A DNA stretch of 64,000 nt from Sympetrum striolatum (taxonomy: Eukaryota > Arthropoda > Insecta > Odonata > Libellulidae): positions 14,378,346-14,442,345 of the forward strand of contig OX388344.1 of the NCBI GenBank assembly GCA_947579665.1, in the 5' to 3' direction. Made by a program: the position numbers and the translations under genes. Of the stretch, positions 1 to 12,527 are shown in pieces (positions within the stretch are counted from its first letter, which is position 1; each line of letters starts with the position of its first letter). Below the pieces are notes generated by a model. That model worked only from the letters and a program-made list of their open reading frames with translations. It ran no database searches and was not told where the DNA came from.

Positions 1-949
1 TCTTTACTGTTGAACGTACTATGCAGCACAAAAGAATATCGCCATCTCTAACTATGTGTGAAAATTCAAGCAGAAATATTGGCTACAACTGCCTCAAAAG
101 ACGTACTTATTTTCACGAATTTAAATGGCTCTCTGGATTCGAACCAAGGACGATCTTGGAAACCAAAAAAATGTTTCTGAAAATTATTTATGATTTTTAT
201 CTACACGCCGAATTTCAAGTTTCTATATTGTTGGGAAAGGGTTCAAAATAATTATTGAAAATCGGATCAGTTACCGATATTAGAGAGGCCTGGTGTCGAA
301 CCAAGGACACATTGACAGCCGGGAATGCACAGTTTGATTTGTATACACTGAATCTTTCATAATGCAAAGTTTGAAGTCTTTATCGCGCCGGGAAGTACCT
401 ATAATTTGTTTCCGTTATCTCCGTAAGAAATGCATTGAGGAATTTAAATGTCCCTCTGGGATCGAACCAAGGACCATCAGCGAATATCTAAAATTTGATC
501 CTGAAATTTATTATTGATCTCCAACTCCATGCCGAATTTCAAGTTTCCATTCCATCGGGAAAGGGTCCAAAATAAATCTTAAAAATCTCCACAATGCAAT
601 TTAAACGGCCGATTTTTGCCCCGACCTAGCATCGAACCCAGGATGTTTTCCGTTAAAACCCATTTATGTTTTCGATAGATCATGACTATATATATAGGCT
701 CCTTGAGTTTTAATTTTCTACCTATACGGGAAGTATTTTTTTTTAATTCCCGAAAATCAGAGCAATGCATTTAAACGGGAAAAATCGGGACTTTGGGGCC
801 CTCTGGAATCGAACCCATGACACCGAGGTTCAAAATCGCAATTTTCCTGGAGGTTATACGTTATGGCCAATATGTGGTAAAAATTTCAAGCCATTGAGGC
901 TAGTGGTTTAGCCTGTGACTTCGTATCCTCTCTATATATATATATATAT
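1..949 (+). repeat. Satellite monomer, type A, 5'-partial
   Basis: Cut by the window start. Five B-box-like cores remain near 139, 297, 463, 632 and 810. It ends in an AT-rich spacer at ~930-949. Confidence 0.85.
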
Positions 950-2085
950 AGGAGTAAAATGTAGCTTGCATACTGCAAGCAGATCGACAACACTAATTTC
1001 ATAACGGCATTATATCGGGACTGTCCCGGAAAGGAAAAAAAGGATTGAAAATATTCTGAAAATTCGCTGCAATTAAATCGTCTGGTATCGAACCCGGGTC
1101 TTTTTGGTGAAATTTCTATGCAGCACATCAGAAGATCATCTTCTCTAAATACGTGTGATAATTCAAGCAGAAATATTGGCTGCAACTGCCTCAAACGAAG
1201 ACCTACTTTTCACGAATGTTAATAGCTCTCTGGATACGAACCAAGGACGATCTAGGAAATATAAAATATGTTTCCGCATTGTATCTATAAGTTCTATATA
1301 TATGCCGAATTTCAAGTTTTAATATTATTGGGAAGGGGTTCAAAATAATTCTTAAATATCGGATCAGTGACTGATTGTAGAGACGCCTGGTGTCGAACCC
1401 TGGACGTATTGGAAGCTGTAAATGCAAAAAATGACTTGCTAGGACTTGATCTAATTTCATACAAGGTTTGAAGTTGATAGCATGCCGGGAAATACCTAAA
1501 TTTTGTTTCCGTTATCTCCGTAAGAAATGCATTGAGAAGTGCAAATGACCCTCTGGGATCGAACCAAGGACCATCAGCGAACATGTAAAATTTGATTATG
1601 AAATATATTCGCGATATCTATCCACGTGCCGAGTTTTATGTTTCCATGTTATCAGGAAAGGATCCAAAAAAAATCTTCAAAATCGCCGCAATGCATTTTA
1701 AACGGCCTATTTTTGCCCCGACCTAGCATCGAACCAAGGATAATATTCGTAGATGTCTTTATGCTTTTCTTTAGATATCTTTGGCATCTAGCGATCCCTC
1801 CAATTTCAACTCTCTACTTTCCCGGGAAGTGCACCAAAAAAATTTTCGAAAATCCCCGCTATGTATCCTTAGGGAGAAAATCGTGACTTTGGGGCCTTCT
1901 GGAATCGAACCCATGACACCGAGGTTCAATGTCGGCTTTTTCCTGGAGGTTACACGTTATGGCCAGTACGTCGTAAAAATTTCAAGTCAATGACGCTTTT
2001 GGTTTAGCCTGTGAATTTGTATCCTATCTGGGTATCTGGGTATATATATGAATGAATCCGGAGAAGCATCTATATCTATTATCTA
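950..2085 (+). repeat. Satellite monomer, type A
   Basis: A full unit with the hairpin near 964 and cores near 1089, 1237, 1393, 1559, 1729 and 1904. The 1237 core is mutated (ACGAACC). Its end forms one arm of a long palindrome with the next, inverted monomer. Confidence 0.9.
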
Positions 2086-2135
2086 TTATATATAGATGCT
2101 TCTCCGGATTCATTCATATATATACCTATATAGAT
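2041..2135. repeat. Long perfect palindrome at an array inversion point
   Basis: Two ~36-bp arms containing GAATGAATCCGGAGAAGC and its reverse complement, around a short AT-rich loop. The inverted similarity continues outward through both flanking monomers, so the whole junction could form a large cruciform. Confidence 0.9.
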
Positions 2136-3242
2136 AGATAGGATACAAATTCACAGCCTAAACTACAAGCGTCATTGATCTGAAATTTTTATGACATATT
2201 GGCCATAACGTGAAACCCCCAGGAAAAAAGAGACTTTGATCCTCAGTGTCATAGGTTCGATTCCAGAGGGCCCCAAAGTCCCGATTTTTCCCGTTTGAAT
2301 GCATTGCCGTGATTTTCGGGAATTAAAAAAAAATACTTTCCGGATAGGTAGAGAAGTAAAACTCAAGGTGCCTATATTTATGGTCTTGGACTTTCGAAAA
2401 CATCAATGACTTTTACAAAAGTTATCCTGGGTTCGATGCTAGGACGATGCAAAGATCTGCCCTTTAAAATACATGGGAGCCGTTTTTCATTATTTTTTTA
2501 GATGCACTTATCGAAATGATAGGATGTTCGTGCTTGGCTGGAAGATGTATGGTACGAATAAGTTTTAGAAAAAAATTTTCATAAGACCGTACTGTTCCTG
2601 GGTTCGAAGCCAGAGCACAATAACGTTTCTCTCATAAGGAATATAAAGGAAAAGTAGGACGTCATTTGAGGCAGTTGTAACCAATATTTCTGCTTGAATT
2701 TGCATACGCGGTTAGAGATGGTGTTTTTCTTTTGTGCTGCATAGAAAGTATTGCCTGAAAGACCCGGGTTCGATGCCGGGCGGTAAAAATATCACCCATA
2801 TATAATACTATGGGGTATCTTTTCATAATTTTTTTATGCATTTATCGATATGTAAGGGAGCTCTTGCTTAGATGGAAGATGTATATTAACACTTTGTTTA
2901 AGAAAAGAAATAGATAAGACCATGCTGTTCCTGGGTTCGATGCCAGAGCACATTATAATTTCTCAAATAAGGAGTGTATGTGAATAGTAGGACGTCGTTT
3001 GAGGTAGTTGCACCTAATAGTTTTGCTTGAATGTTCACACATAGTTTGATATGGTAATTTTCTATTTTGCTGCATAGTAAGTACACCAGGAAGACCGGGG
3101 TTCGCTGCCAGGTGATTAAATTGCAGCGAATTCTACGAATATTTTGAATTTTTTTTTTCTTTTGATGTCCGTCCCGATATGATGCCGATATGAAATTAGT
3201 GTTGTCGATCTGCTTGCAGTAAGCAAGCTACATTTTACTCGT
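2086..3242 (-). repeat. Satellite monomer, type B, inverted
   Basis: A full type B unit on the minus strand with cores near 2252, 2431, 2603, 2768, 2935 and 3099. It is nearly identical, in inverted orientation, to large parts of 9060-9930 and 12528-13440. The hairpin copy near 3220 has a base change. Confidence 0.9.
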
Positions 3243-4375
3243 ATATATATATAGATGCTTCTCCGGATTCATTCATATATATACCTATATAGATAGATAG
3301 GATACAAATTCACAGCCTAAACCACAACCGTGATTGAGTTGAAATTTTTATGACATATTGGCCATAACGTGAAACTCCCAGGAAAAAAGCGACTTTGATC
3401 CTCAGTGTCATGGGTTCGATTCCAGAGGGCCCCAAAGTCTCGATTTTTCCCGTTTAAATGCATTGCTTTGATTTTCGGGAATTTTTAAAAAATACTTCCC
3501 GGATAGGTAGAGAATCGAAAATCTAGGAGCCTCTATATGTGGTCATGATCTAACGAAAACATAAATGAGTTCTATGGAAAATATCCTGGGTTCGATGCTA
3601 GGTCGAGGCAAAAATCGGCCGTTTAAAATGTATTGTGGCGATTTTTAAGATTTTTTTTGGACCCCTTCCCGATGGCATGGAAACTTGAAATTCGGCATGG
3701 AGTTGGAGATTATAAATATATTTCATAATCAAATTTAACATATTCGCTGATGGTCCTTGGTTCGATCCCAGGGCGCCATTTACATTTCTCAATGCATTTC
3801 TTACGGAGATAACGGAAACAAATTTTAGGTACTTCCCGGCATGCTATCGACTTAAAACTTAGCGTGATAGAAGAACCAGTCTTAACAAATCAAACTATGC
3901 ATTCATAGCTATCAATGTGTCCTGGGTTCGACACCAGGTGTCTCTGCAATCAGAGGTTGATCCGATTTTTAGGAATTATTTTGAAACCTTTCCCAACAAT
4001 ATAGAAACTTGAAATTTTCTATATGGATTGAGATCATTAATAAATTTCAGAAACATTTTTTAAATTTCCAAGATCGTCCTTGGTTCGAGCCCCGAGAGCC
4101 ATTTACATTCGTGAACATTAGAGCGTCTTTTGAGGCAGTTGTAGCCATTATTCCTGCTTGAATTTTCACACATAGTTACAGATGGTGATCTTCTATTGTG
4201 TTTCATAGTAGGTTTACCAGTAAGACCTGGGTTCGATGCCAGACGATGAAATTTCAGCGAATTTAAAGAAAAAATTAAATCCTTTTTTTTTCTTTTGAGG
4301 ACCGTCCCGATATAATGCCGATATGAAATTAGTGTTGTCGATCTGCTTGCAGTATGCAAGCTACATTTTACTCGT
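3243..4375 (-). repeat. Satellite monomer, type A, inverted
   Basis: A full type A unit on the minus strand with cores near 3415, 3590, 3760, 3926, 4083 and 4231. It ends in the hairpin block at ~4345-4375, which faces the hairpin of the next plus-strand unit. Confidence 0.9.
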
Positions 4376-4423
4376 ATAATAGATAGATATATGAATGAAT
4401 CCGGAGAAGCATCTATATCTATT

Positions 4424-5030
4424 ACGAGTAAAATGTAGCTTGCCTACTGCAAGCAGATCGGCAATACTAATTTCATATCGGCATAATATCGGGACGGTCC
4501 TCAAAATAAAAAAAAAATGATTGATATTTTTCTTAAAATTCGCTGACAATTCATCGTCTGGCATCGAACCCGGGTCTTTACTGTGAGCTTCTCTGCAGAA
4601 AAAAAGAAGATCACCATCTCTAGCTATGTGTGAAAATTAAAGCAGAAATATTGGCTACAACTGCCTCAAATGACGTTCTAATTTTCACGAATGTAAAGTG
4701 CTCTCTGGATTCGAACCAAGGACGATCATGGAAATATAAAGCATGTATCTGAAAATTTTTTATGATCTCTATCTATTTGCCGAATTTCAAGTTTCTATAT
4801 TATTGGGAAAGGTTTCAAAATAATTCCTAAAAATCGGATTAACTTCTGATTGCAGAGACACCTGGTGTCGAACTCAGGACGTATTGTAAGCTGTGAATAC
4901 ACAGTTTGATTTGTAAATACTTGCTCTTGTATCATGCAAAGTTTGAAGTCTATAGCATGCCGGGAAGTACCTTAATTTTGTTACCGTTATCTCCGTAAGA
5001 AATGCATTGAGAAGGGCGAATGGCCCTCTG
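4424..5030 (+). repeat. Satellite monomer, type A, truncated
   Basis: Only the first ~600 bp of the unit are present, with cores near 4565, 4711 and 4867. It breaks at ~5031 inside the fourth sub-repeat, where an inverted copy begins. Confidence 0.85.
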
Positions 5031-5588
5031 AACAAAATTTAGGTACTTCCCGTTATGCTATCGACTTCAAACTCTGCATGTAGAAAGATCAAGTCCATAC
5101 AAATCAAACAGTGCATTCACAGCTATCAAAGTGTCCTGGGTTCGACACCAGGTGTCTCTGCAATCAGAAGTTGATCCGGTTTTTAGGAATTATTTTGAAA
5201 CCTTTGCCAATAATATAGAAACTTGAAATTCGGCATATAGATAGAGATTATAAATAACTTTCAGAAATATTTTTTAGATTTCAAAGATCGTCCTTGGTTC
5301 GAATCCAGAGAGCCATATAAATTCGTGAAAATTAGAACGTCTTTTGAGGCAGTTGTAGCCCATATATCTGCTTGAATTTTCACACATCGTTAGAGATGGT
5401 GATGTTCTATTGTGCTGCATAGTAAGTTCACAGTAAAGACCCGGGTTCGATGCCAGACGATGGAATTTAGGCATATTTTAAGAAAAATTTAAATCCATTT
5501 TTTTCTTTTGATGGCCGTCCGGATATGATGCCGACATGAAAATAGTGTTGTCGATCTGCTTGCAGTATGCAAGCAACATTTTACTCGT
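5031..5588 (-). repeat. Satellite monomer, type A, truncated and inverted
   Basis: The counterpart of the preceding truncated unit: minus strand, cores near 5139, 5297 and 5446, ending in the hairpin block. Together the two halves form a tail-to-tail inverted pair that lacks the distal sub-repeats. Confidence 0.85.
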
Positions 5589-5635
5589 AATAGATATAGA
5601 CGCTTCTCCGGATATACTTATATATATATATATAT

Positions 5636-6757
5636 ACGAGTAAAATGTTGCTTGCATACTGCAAGCAGATCGACTACACTATTTTCATGTCGGCATCATA
5701 TCGGGACGGCCATCAAAAGAAAAAAATTGAATTGAAATTTTTCATAAAATTCGCTGAAATTCCATCGTCTGGTATCGAACCCGGGTCTTTACTGTGAACT
5801 TACTATGCAGCCCAATAGAACATCACAATCTCTAACTATGTGTGAAAATTCAAGCAGAAATAAGGGCTACAACTGCCTCAAAAGACGTTCTAATTTTCAC
5901 GAATTTAAATGGCTCTCTGGATTCGAACCAAGGACGATCTTGGAAATCTAAAAAATGTTTCTGAAAGTTATTTATGTTATCTATCTATATGCCAAATTTG
6001 AAGTTTCTATATTATTGGCAAAGGTTTCAAAATAATTCCTAAAAATCGGATCAACTTCTGATTGCAGAGACACCTGGTGTCGAACCCAGGACACTTTGAT
6101 AGCTGTGAATGCACTGTTTGATTTGTATGGACTTGATCTTTCTACTTGCAAAGTTTGAAGTCGATATCGTGCCGGGAAGTACCTAAAATTTGTTTCCGTT
6201 ATCTCCGTAAGAAATGCATTGAGGAATTTAAATGTCCCTTTGGGATCGAACCAAGAACCATCAGCGAATATGTAAAATTTGATTATGATATATTTTTATG
6301 GTATCCAACCTCATACCGAATTTCAAGTTTCAATGGCATCGGAAAAGGGTCCAAAAAAAATCTTAAAAATCGCCACAATGCATTTTAAACGGCCGATTTT
6401 TGCCCCGACCTAGCATCGAACCAAGGATAATTTTCGCAGACGTCTTTATGGTTTATTTTAGATATACACGGCATCTAGCGATCCCTTGAATTTCAAATCT
6501 CTCCTTTTCCGGGAAGTGCCTCAAAAAAATTTCGAAAATCACCGCCATGTATTCTTATGGGGAAAATCGCGACTATGGGGCATTCTGGAATCGAAACCAT
6601 GACACCGAGGTTCAATGTCGGCTTTTTCCTGGAGGTTAAACGTCATGGCCATAACGTCGTAAAAATTTCAAGTCGGTGGCACTTGTGGAACATGGTTAGA
6701 CTTTTGATCCCCTATCTATTATATATAGATGCTTCTCCGGATTCATTCATATATATA
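5636..6757 (+). repeat. Satellite monomer, type A
   Basis: A full unit with cores near 5777, 5924, 6080, 6247, 6416 and 6590, spaced 147-174 bp apart. The next core, in the following monomer, is ~309 bp on because the AT-rich spacer and hairpin intervene. Confidence 0.9.
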
Positions 6758-6758
6758 T

Positions 6759-7919
6759 ACGAGTAAAATGTTGCTTGCATACTGCAAGCACATCGATAAG
6801 ACAAATTTTTTGTCGACATCACACAGAGTGAGTCCTTAATAGAAAAAAAAATGGATGGAAAATATTCTTAAATTTCGCTGCAATTTATTCGTCTGGCATC
6901 GAACCCGGGTCTTCCCGGTAATACATACTATGCAGCACCATAGAAGATCACCGTCTCTAACCATGTGTGAAAATTCAAGCAGAAATATTAACTGCAACTG
7001 CCTCAAACGACGTCCTACTTTTCCCTTATATTCCTTATGAGAGAAATGTTAATGTGCTCTGGCATCGAACCCAGGAATAGTACGGGCTTCTGAATTTTTT
7101 TTCCTCAAACCTATTCTTTTCATACATCTTCCAGTCGAGCACGAACTTCCTATCATTTCGATAATTGCGTCAAAAAATAATGAAATACTAACCCAATGTA
7201 TTTTAAACGGGAGACATATATGCCGCCCGGCATCGAACCCGGATCTTTCTGGTAATACTTCCTATGCAACATAATAGAAGAATACTCTCTCTAACTATGT
7301 GTGAAAATTCAGGCAGAAATATTGGCTGCAACTGCCTCAAACGACGACTTACTTTTCCCTTATATTCCTTATGAGAGAAATGTTAATGTGCTCTGGCATC
7401 GAACTCAGGAACAGTACGGGCTTATGAAATTTTTTTTCTGAAACCAATTCTTAATATATATCTTCTGGCTGAGCGAAAAGTTCCTTACATTCCGGTAGAT
7501 GCATCAAAAAAATTAATGAAAATCTATCCCCATGCATTTTAAATGCGGGATATTTGCATCGTCCTAGCATCGAACCCAGGACGTTCTCATTAGTAGTCAT
7601 TAATGTTTTTAATAGTTCTTGAATATATCTGTAAGCTCCTTGAATTTCAATTCTCTACCTGTCCGGGAAGTATTATTTAAAAAAATTTGAAAATCGCCAC
7701 CATGTATCCTTATGGAGAAAATCAGGACTTTGGGGCCTTCTGGAATCGAACCCATGGCACCGAGGTTCAAAATCGGCTTTTTCCTGGAGGTTACACGTCA
7801 TGGCCATAACGTCGTAAAAATTTAAAGTCGGTGGCACTTGTGGAACATGGTTAGACTTTTGATCCCCAGTGTATATATCTATTATATATAGATGCTTCTC
7901 CGGATTCATTCATATATCA
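6759..7919 (+). repeat. Satellite monomer, type B
   Basis: Cores near 6899, 7055, 7223, 7399, 7570 and 7748. More diverged than the other type B units. The spacer module at ~7880-7915 is in the flipped orientation. Confidence 0.9.
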
Positions 7920-7920
7920 T

Positions 7921-9058
7921 ACGAGTAAAATGTAGCTTGCATACTGCAAGCAGATCGGCATATTAATTTCATATCGGTATCATTTTGGGAGGGTCCTCAA
8001 AAGAAAATAAAAGGGTTGTAAATTTTCTTAAAATTCGCTGAAATTTCATCGTCTGGCATCGAACCCGGGTCTTCCTGGTAAAATTACTATGCAGCGCAAC
8101 AAAAGATAACCATCTCTAACTATGTGTGAAAACTCAATCAGAAATATTGGCTACAACTGCCTCAAAAGACGTTCTAATGTTCACGAATGTAAATGGCTCT
8201 CTGGATTCGAACCAAGGACGATCTTGGAAATCTAAAATTTGTTTCTGAAACCTATAAATGATACTTATATATATACCGAATTTCAAGTATCTATACTATT
8301 GGAAAGGTTTCAAAATAATTCCTAAATATCGGATCAATTTCTGATTGCAGAGACACCTGGTGTCGAACCCAGGAAATATTGTAATCTGAGAATGCAAAGT
8401 TTGATTTGTAAGGGCTGGCTTTTTTATCCTGCAAAGTTTGAAGTCGATAGCATGCCGGGAAGTACCTTAATTTTGTTACCGTTATCTCCGTAAGAAATGC
8501 ATTGAGAAGTGCAAATGGCCCTCTGGGATCGAACCAAGGACCATCAGCGAATATGTAAAATTTGATTATGAAATGTATTCATGATCTCCAACTCCATGCC
8601 GAGTTTCAAGTTTCCATGCCATCGGGAAAGGGTCCAAAGAAAATCTTAAAAATCGCCACAATGCATTTTAAACGGCCGATTTTTGCCTCGACCTAGCATC
8701 GAACCCAATATATTTTTAGTAAAACTCATTTATGTTTTCGATAGATCATGAACATATATAAAGGCTCCTAGATTTTCGATTCTCTACCTATCCCGGAAGT
8801 ATTTTTTAAAAATTCCCGAAAATCAAAGCAATGCATTTAAACGGGAAAAATCGAGACTTTGGGGCCCTCTGGAATCGAACCCATGACACTGAGGTGCAAA
8901 ATCGCAATTTTTCTGGCGGTTACACTCTATGGCCAATATGTCGTAAAAATTTCAAGTCAATGACGTTGTGGTTTGTTCTGTGAGTTTGTATCCTCTCTAT
9001 ATATCTATTATATATAGATGCTTCTCCGGATTCATTCATGTATCCATATATATATCTA
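7921..9058 (+). repeat. Satellite monomer, type A
   Basis: Cores near 8060, 8206, 8364, 8528, 8699 and 8877. The spacer module is flipped. Confidence 0.9.
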
Positions 9059-9059
9059 T

Positions 9060-10229
9060 ACGAGTAAAATGTAGCTTGCATACTGCAAGCAGATCGACAA
9101 CACTAATTTCATATCGGCATCATATCGGGACGGACATCAAAAGAAAAAAAAAATTCAAAATATTCGTAGAATTCGCTGCAATTTAATCACCTGGCAGCGA
9201 ACCCCGGTCTTCCTGGTGTACTTACTATGCAGCAAAATAGAAAATTACCATATCAAACTATGTGTGAAAATTCAAGCAAAACTATTAGGTGCAACTACCT
9301 CAAACGACGTCCTACTATTCACATACACTCCTTATTTGAGAAATTATAATGTGCTCTGGCATCGAACCCAGGAACAGCATGGTCTTAACTATTTTTTTTC
9401 TTAAACAAAGTGTTAATATACATCTTCCATCTAAGCAAGAGCTCCCTTACATATCGATAAATGCATAAAAAAATTATGAAAAGATACCCCATAGTATTAT
9501 ATATGGGTGATATTTTTACCGCCCGGCATCGAACCCGGGTCTTTCAGGCAATACTTTCTATGCAGCACAAAAGAAAAACACCATCTCTAACCGCGTATGC
9601 AAATTCAAGCAGAAATATTGGTTACAACTGCCTCAAATGACGTCCTACTTTTCCTTTATATTCCTTATGAGAGAAACGTTATTGTGCTCTGGCTTCGAAC
9701 CCAGGAACAGTACGGTCTTATGAAAATTTTTTTCTAAAACTTATTCGTACCATACATCTTCCAGCCAAGCACGAACATCCTATCATTTCGATAAGTGCAT
9801 CTAAAAAAATAATGAAAAACGGCTCCCATGTATTTTAAAGGGCAGATCTTTGCATCGTCCTAGCATCGAACCCAGGATAACTTTTGTAAAAGTCATTGAT
9901 GTTTTCGAAAGTCCAAGACCATAAATATAGGCACCTTGAGTTTTACTTCTCTACCTATCCGGAAAGTATTTTTTTTTAAATCCCGAAAATCACGGCAATG
10001 CATTCAAACGGGAAAAATCGGGACTTTGGGGCCCTCTGGAATTGAACCCATGACACTGAGGTGCAAAATCGCAATTTTTCTGGCGGTTACACTCTATGGC
10101 CAATATGTCGTAAAAATTTCAAGTCAATGACGCTTGTGGTTTGTTCTGTGAGTTTGTATCCTCTCTATATATCTATTATATATAGATGCTTCTCCGGATT
10201 CATTCATGTATCCATATATATATCTATAT
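9060..10229 (+). repeat. Satellite monomer, type B
   Basis: Cores near 9198 (AGCGAACC variant), 9362, 9529, 9695, 9867 and 10045 (ATTGAACC variant). Nearly identical to the inverted monomer at 2086-3242 over several hundred bp. Confidence 0.9.
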
Positions 10230-11373
10230 ACGAGTAAAATGTTGCTTGCATACTGCAAGCAGATCGACAACACTATTTTTATGTCGGCATCATATCGGGA
10301 CGGCCATCAAAAGAAAAAAATGGATTGAAATTTTTCTTAAATTCGCTGAAATTCCATCGTCTGGCATCGAACCCGGGTCTTTACTGTGAACTTACTATGC
10401 AGCACAATAGAAAATCACCATCTCTAACTATGTGTGAAAATTCAAGCAGAAATATGGGCTACAACTGCCTAAAAAGACGTTCTAATTTTCACGTATTTAA
10501 TGGCTCCCTGGATTCCAACCAAGGACGATTTTGGAAATCTAAAAAATGTTTCTGAAAGTTATTTATAATTTTTATCTATATGCTGAATTTGAAGTTTCTA
10601 TATTATTGGCAAAGGTTTCAAAATAATTCCTAAAAATCGGAACAACTTCTGATTGCAGAGACACCTGGTGTCGAACCCAGGAAATACTGGTAGCTGTGAA
10701 TGAGCAATATAATTAATTAGGATTTAATCTTGTTTTTTACAAAGTTTGAAGTCGATATCATGCAGGGAAGTACCTAAAACCTTTTTCTGTTATCTCCGTA
10801 AGAAATGCATTGAGGAATGTAAATGGCTCTCTGGGATCGAACCAAGGACCATCAGCGAATATGTAAAATTTGATTATGAAATATATTTATGATCTACAAC
10901 TCCTTGCCGAATTTCAAGTTTCCATGCCATCGGGAAAGGGTCGAAAAAAAATCTTAAAAATCGCCACAATGCATTTTAAACGGCCGATTTTTGCCTCGAC
11001 CTAGCATCGAACCCAGGATATTTTCCGTAAAACTCATTTATGTTTTCGATAGATCATGACCATATATATAGGCTCCTTGAGTTTTGATTCTCTACCTATC
11101 CGGAAAGTATTTTTTTAAAATTCCCGAAAATCAAAGCAATGTATTTAAACGGGAAAAATCGGGACTTTGGGTCCCTCTGGAATCGAACCCATGACACTGA
11201 GGCTCAAAATCGCAATTTTTCTGGAGGTTACACGCTATGGCCAATATGTCGTAAAAATTTCAAGCCAATGACGCTTGGGGTTTAGCCTGTGAGTTTGTAT
11301 CCTCTCTATATATATATATATATGATATATGAATGAATCCGGAGAAGCATCTATATATAATAGATATATATAT
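10230..11373 (+). repeat. Satellite monomer, type A
   Basis: Cores near 10369, 10516 (mutated, TTCCAACC), 10673, 10838, 11008 and 11186. Confidence 0.9.
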
Positions 11374-12527
11374 ACGAGTAAAATGTTGCTTGCATACTGC
11401 AAGCAGATCAACAACACTAATTTTATGTTGGAATTATATAGGAACGGTCCTCAAAAGAAAAACAAATGAATAAAAAATTCCTTAAATTCGCTGAAATTTC
11501 ATCGTCTGGCATCGAACCCTGGTCTTTAATGTGAACTTACTATGCAGCACAATAGAAGATCACCATCTCTAACTATGTGTGAAAATTCAAGCAGAAATAT
11601 TGGCTGCAACTGCCTCAAAAGACGTTCTAATTTTCACGAATGTAAATGGCTCTCTGGATTCGAACCAAGGATAATCTTGGAAATCTTAAACATGCTTCTA
11701 AAATTTATTTATGAACTCTATCTATATGCCGAATTTAAAGTTTCTATATTATTGGGAAAGCTTTCAAAATAATTTCTAAAAATCGGATCAACTTCTGATT
11801 TCAGAGACACCTGGTGTCGAACCCAGGACATATTGTAAGCTGTGAATGAAAAGTTTGATTTGTAAAGACTTGTTCTTGTATCATGCAAGGTTTGAAGTCG
11901 ATAGCATGCCGGGAAGTACCTAAATTTTGTTTCCGTTTTCTCCGTAAGAAAGGCATTGAGGAATTTAAATGACCCTCTGGGATCGAACCAAGGACGATCA
12001 GCAAATATGTAAAATTTTATTATGAGATATATTTATGATATCTAACCTCATGTTGAATTTCAAGTTTCTATGCCATCGGGAAGGGGTCCAAAAAAAATTA
12101 TCAAAACCGCCGCAATGCATTTTAAACGGCCGATTTTTGCCCCGGCCTAGCATCGAACCAAGGACAATATTCGATGATGTCTTTTTATTTTCGTTGGCTA
12201 TGCACGGCCACTAGCGATTCCTCGAGTTTCAATTCTCTGCTTTTCCTGGAAGTGCCTCAAAAAAATTTTCGAAAATCCCCGCCATGTAATCTTATGGGAA
12301 AAATCGGGACTTTGGGGCCCTCTGGAATCGAACCCATGACACTGAGGATCAAAATCACAATTTTTCTGGCGGTTAATTGTTATGGCCAATACGCAATTAA
12401 AATTTGAACTCAATCACGCTTGTGGTTTAGGCTGTGAATTTGTATCCTATCTATCTATATACCTATCTATATACCTATCTATATATATGAATGAATCCGG
12501 AGAAGCATCTATATATAATAGATATAT
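11374..12527 (+). repeat. Satellite monomer, type A
   Basis: Cores near 11514, 11660, 11818, 11983, 12153 and 12328. The spacer module is in the direct orientation. Confidence 0.9.
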
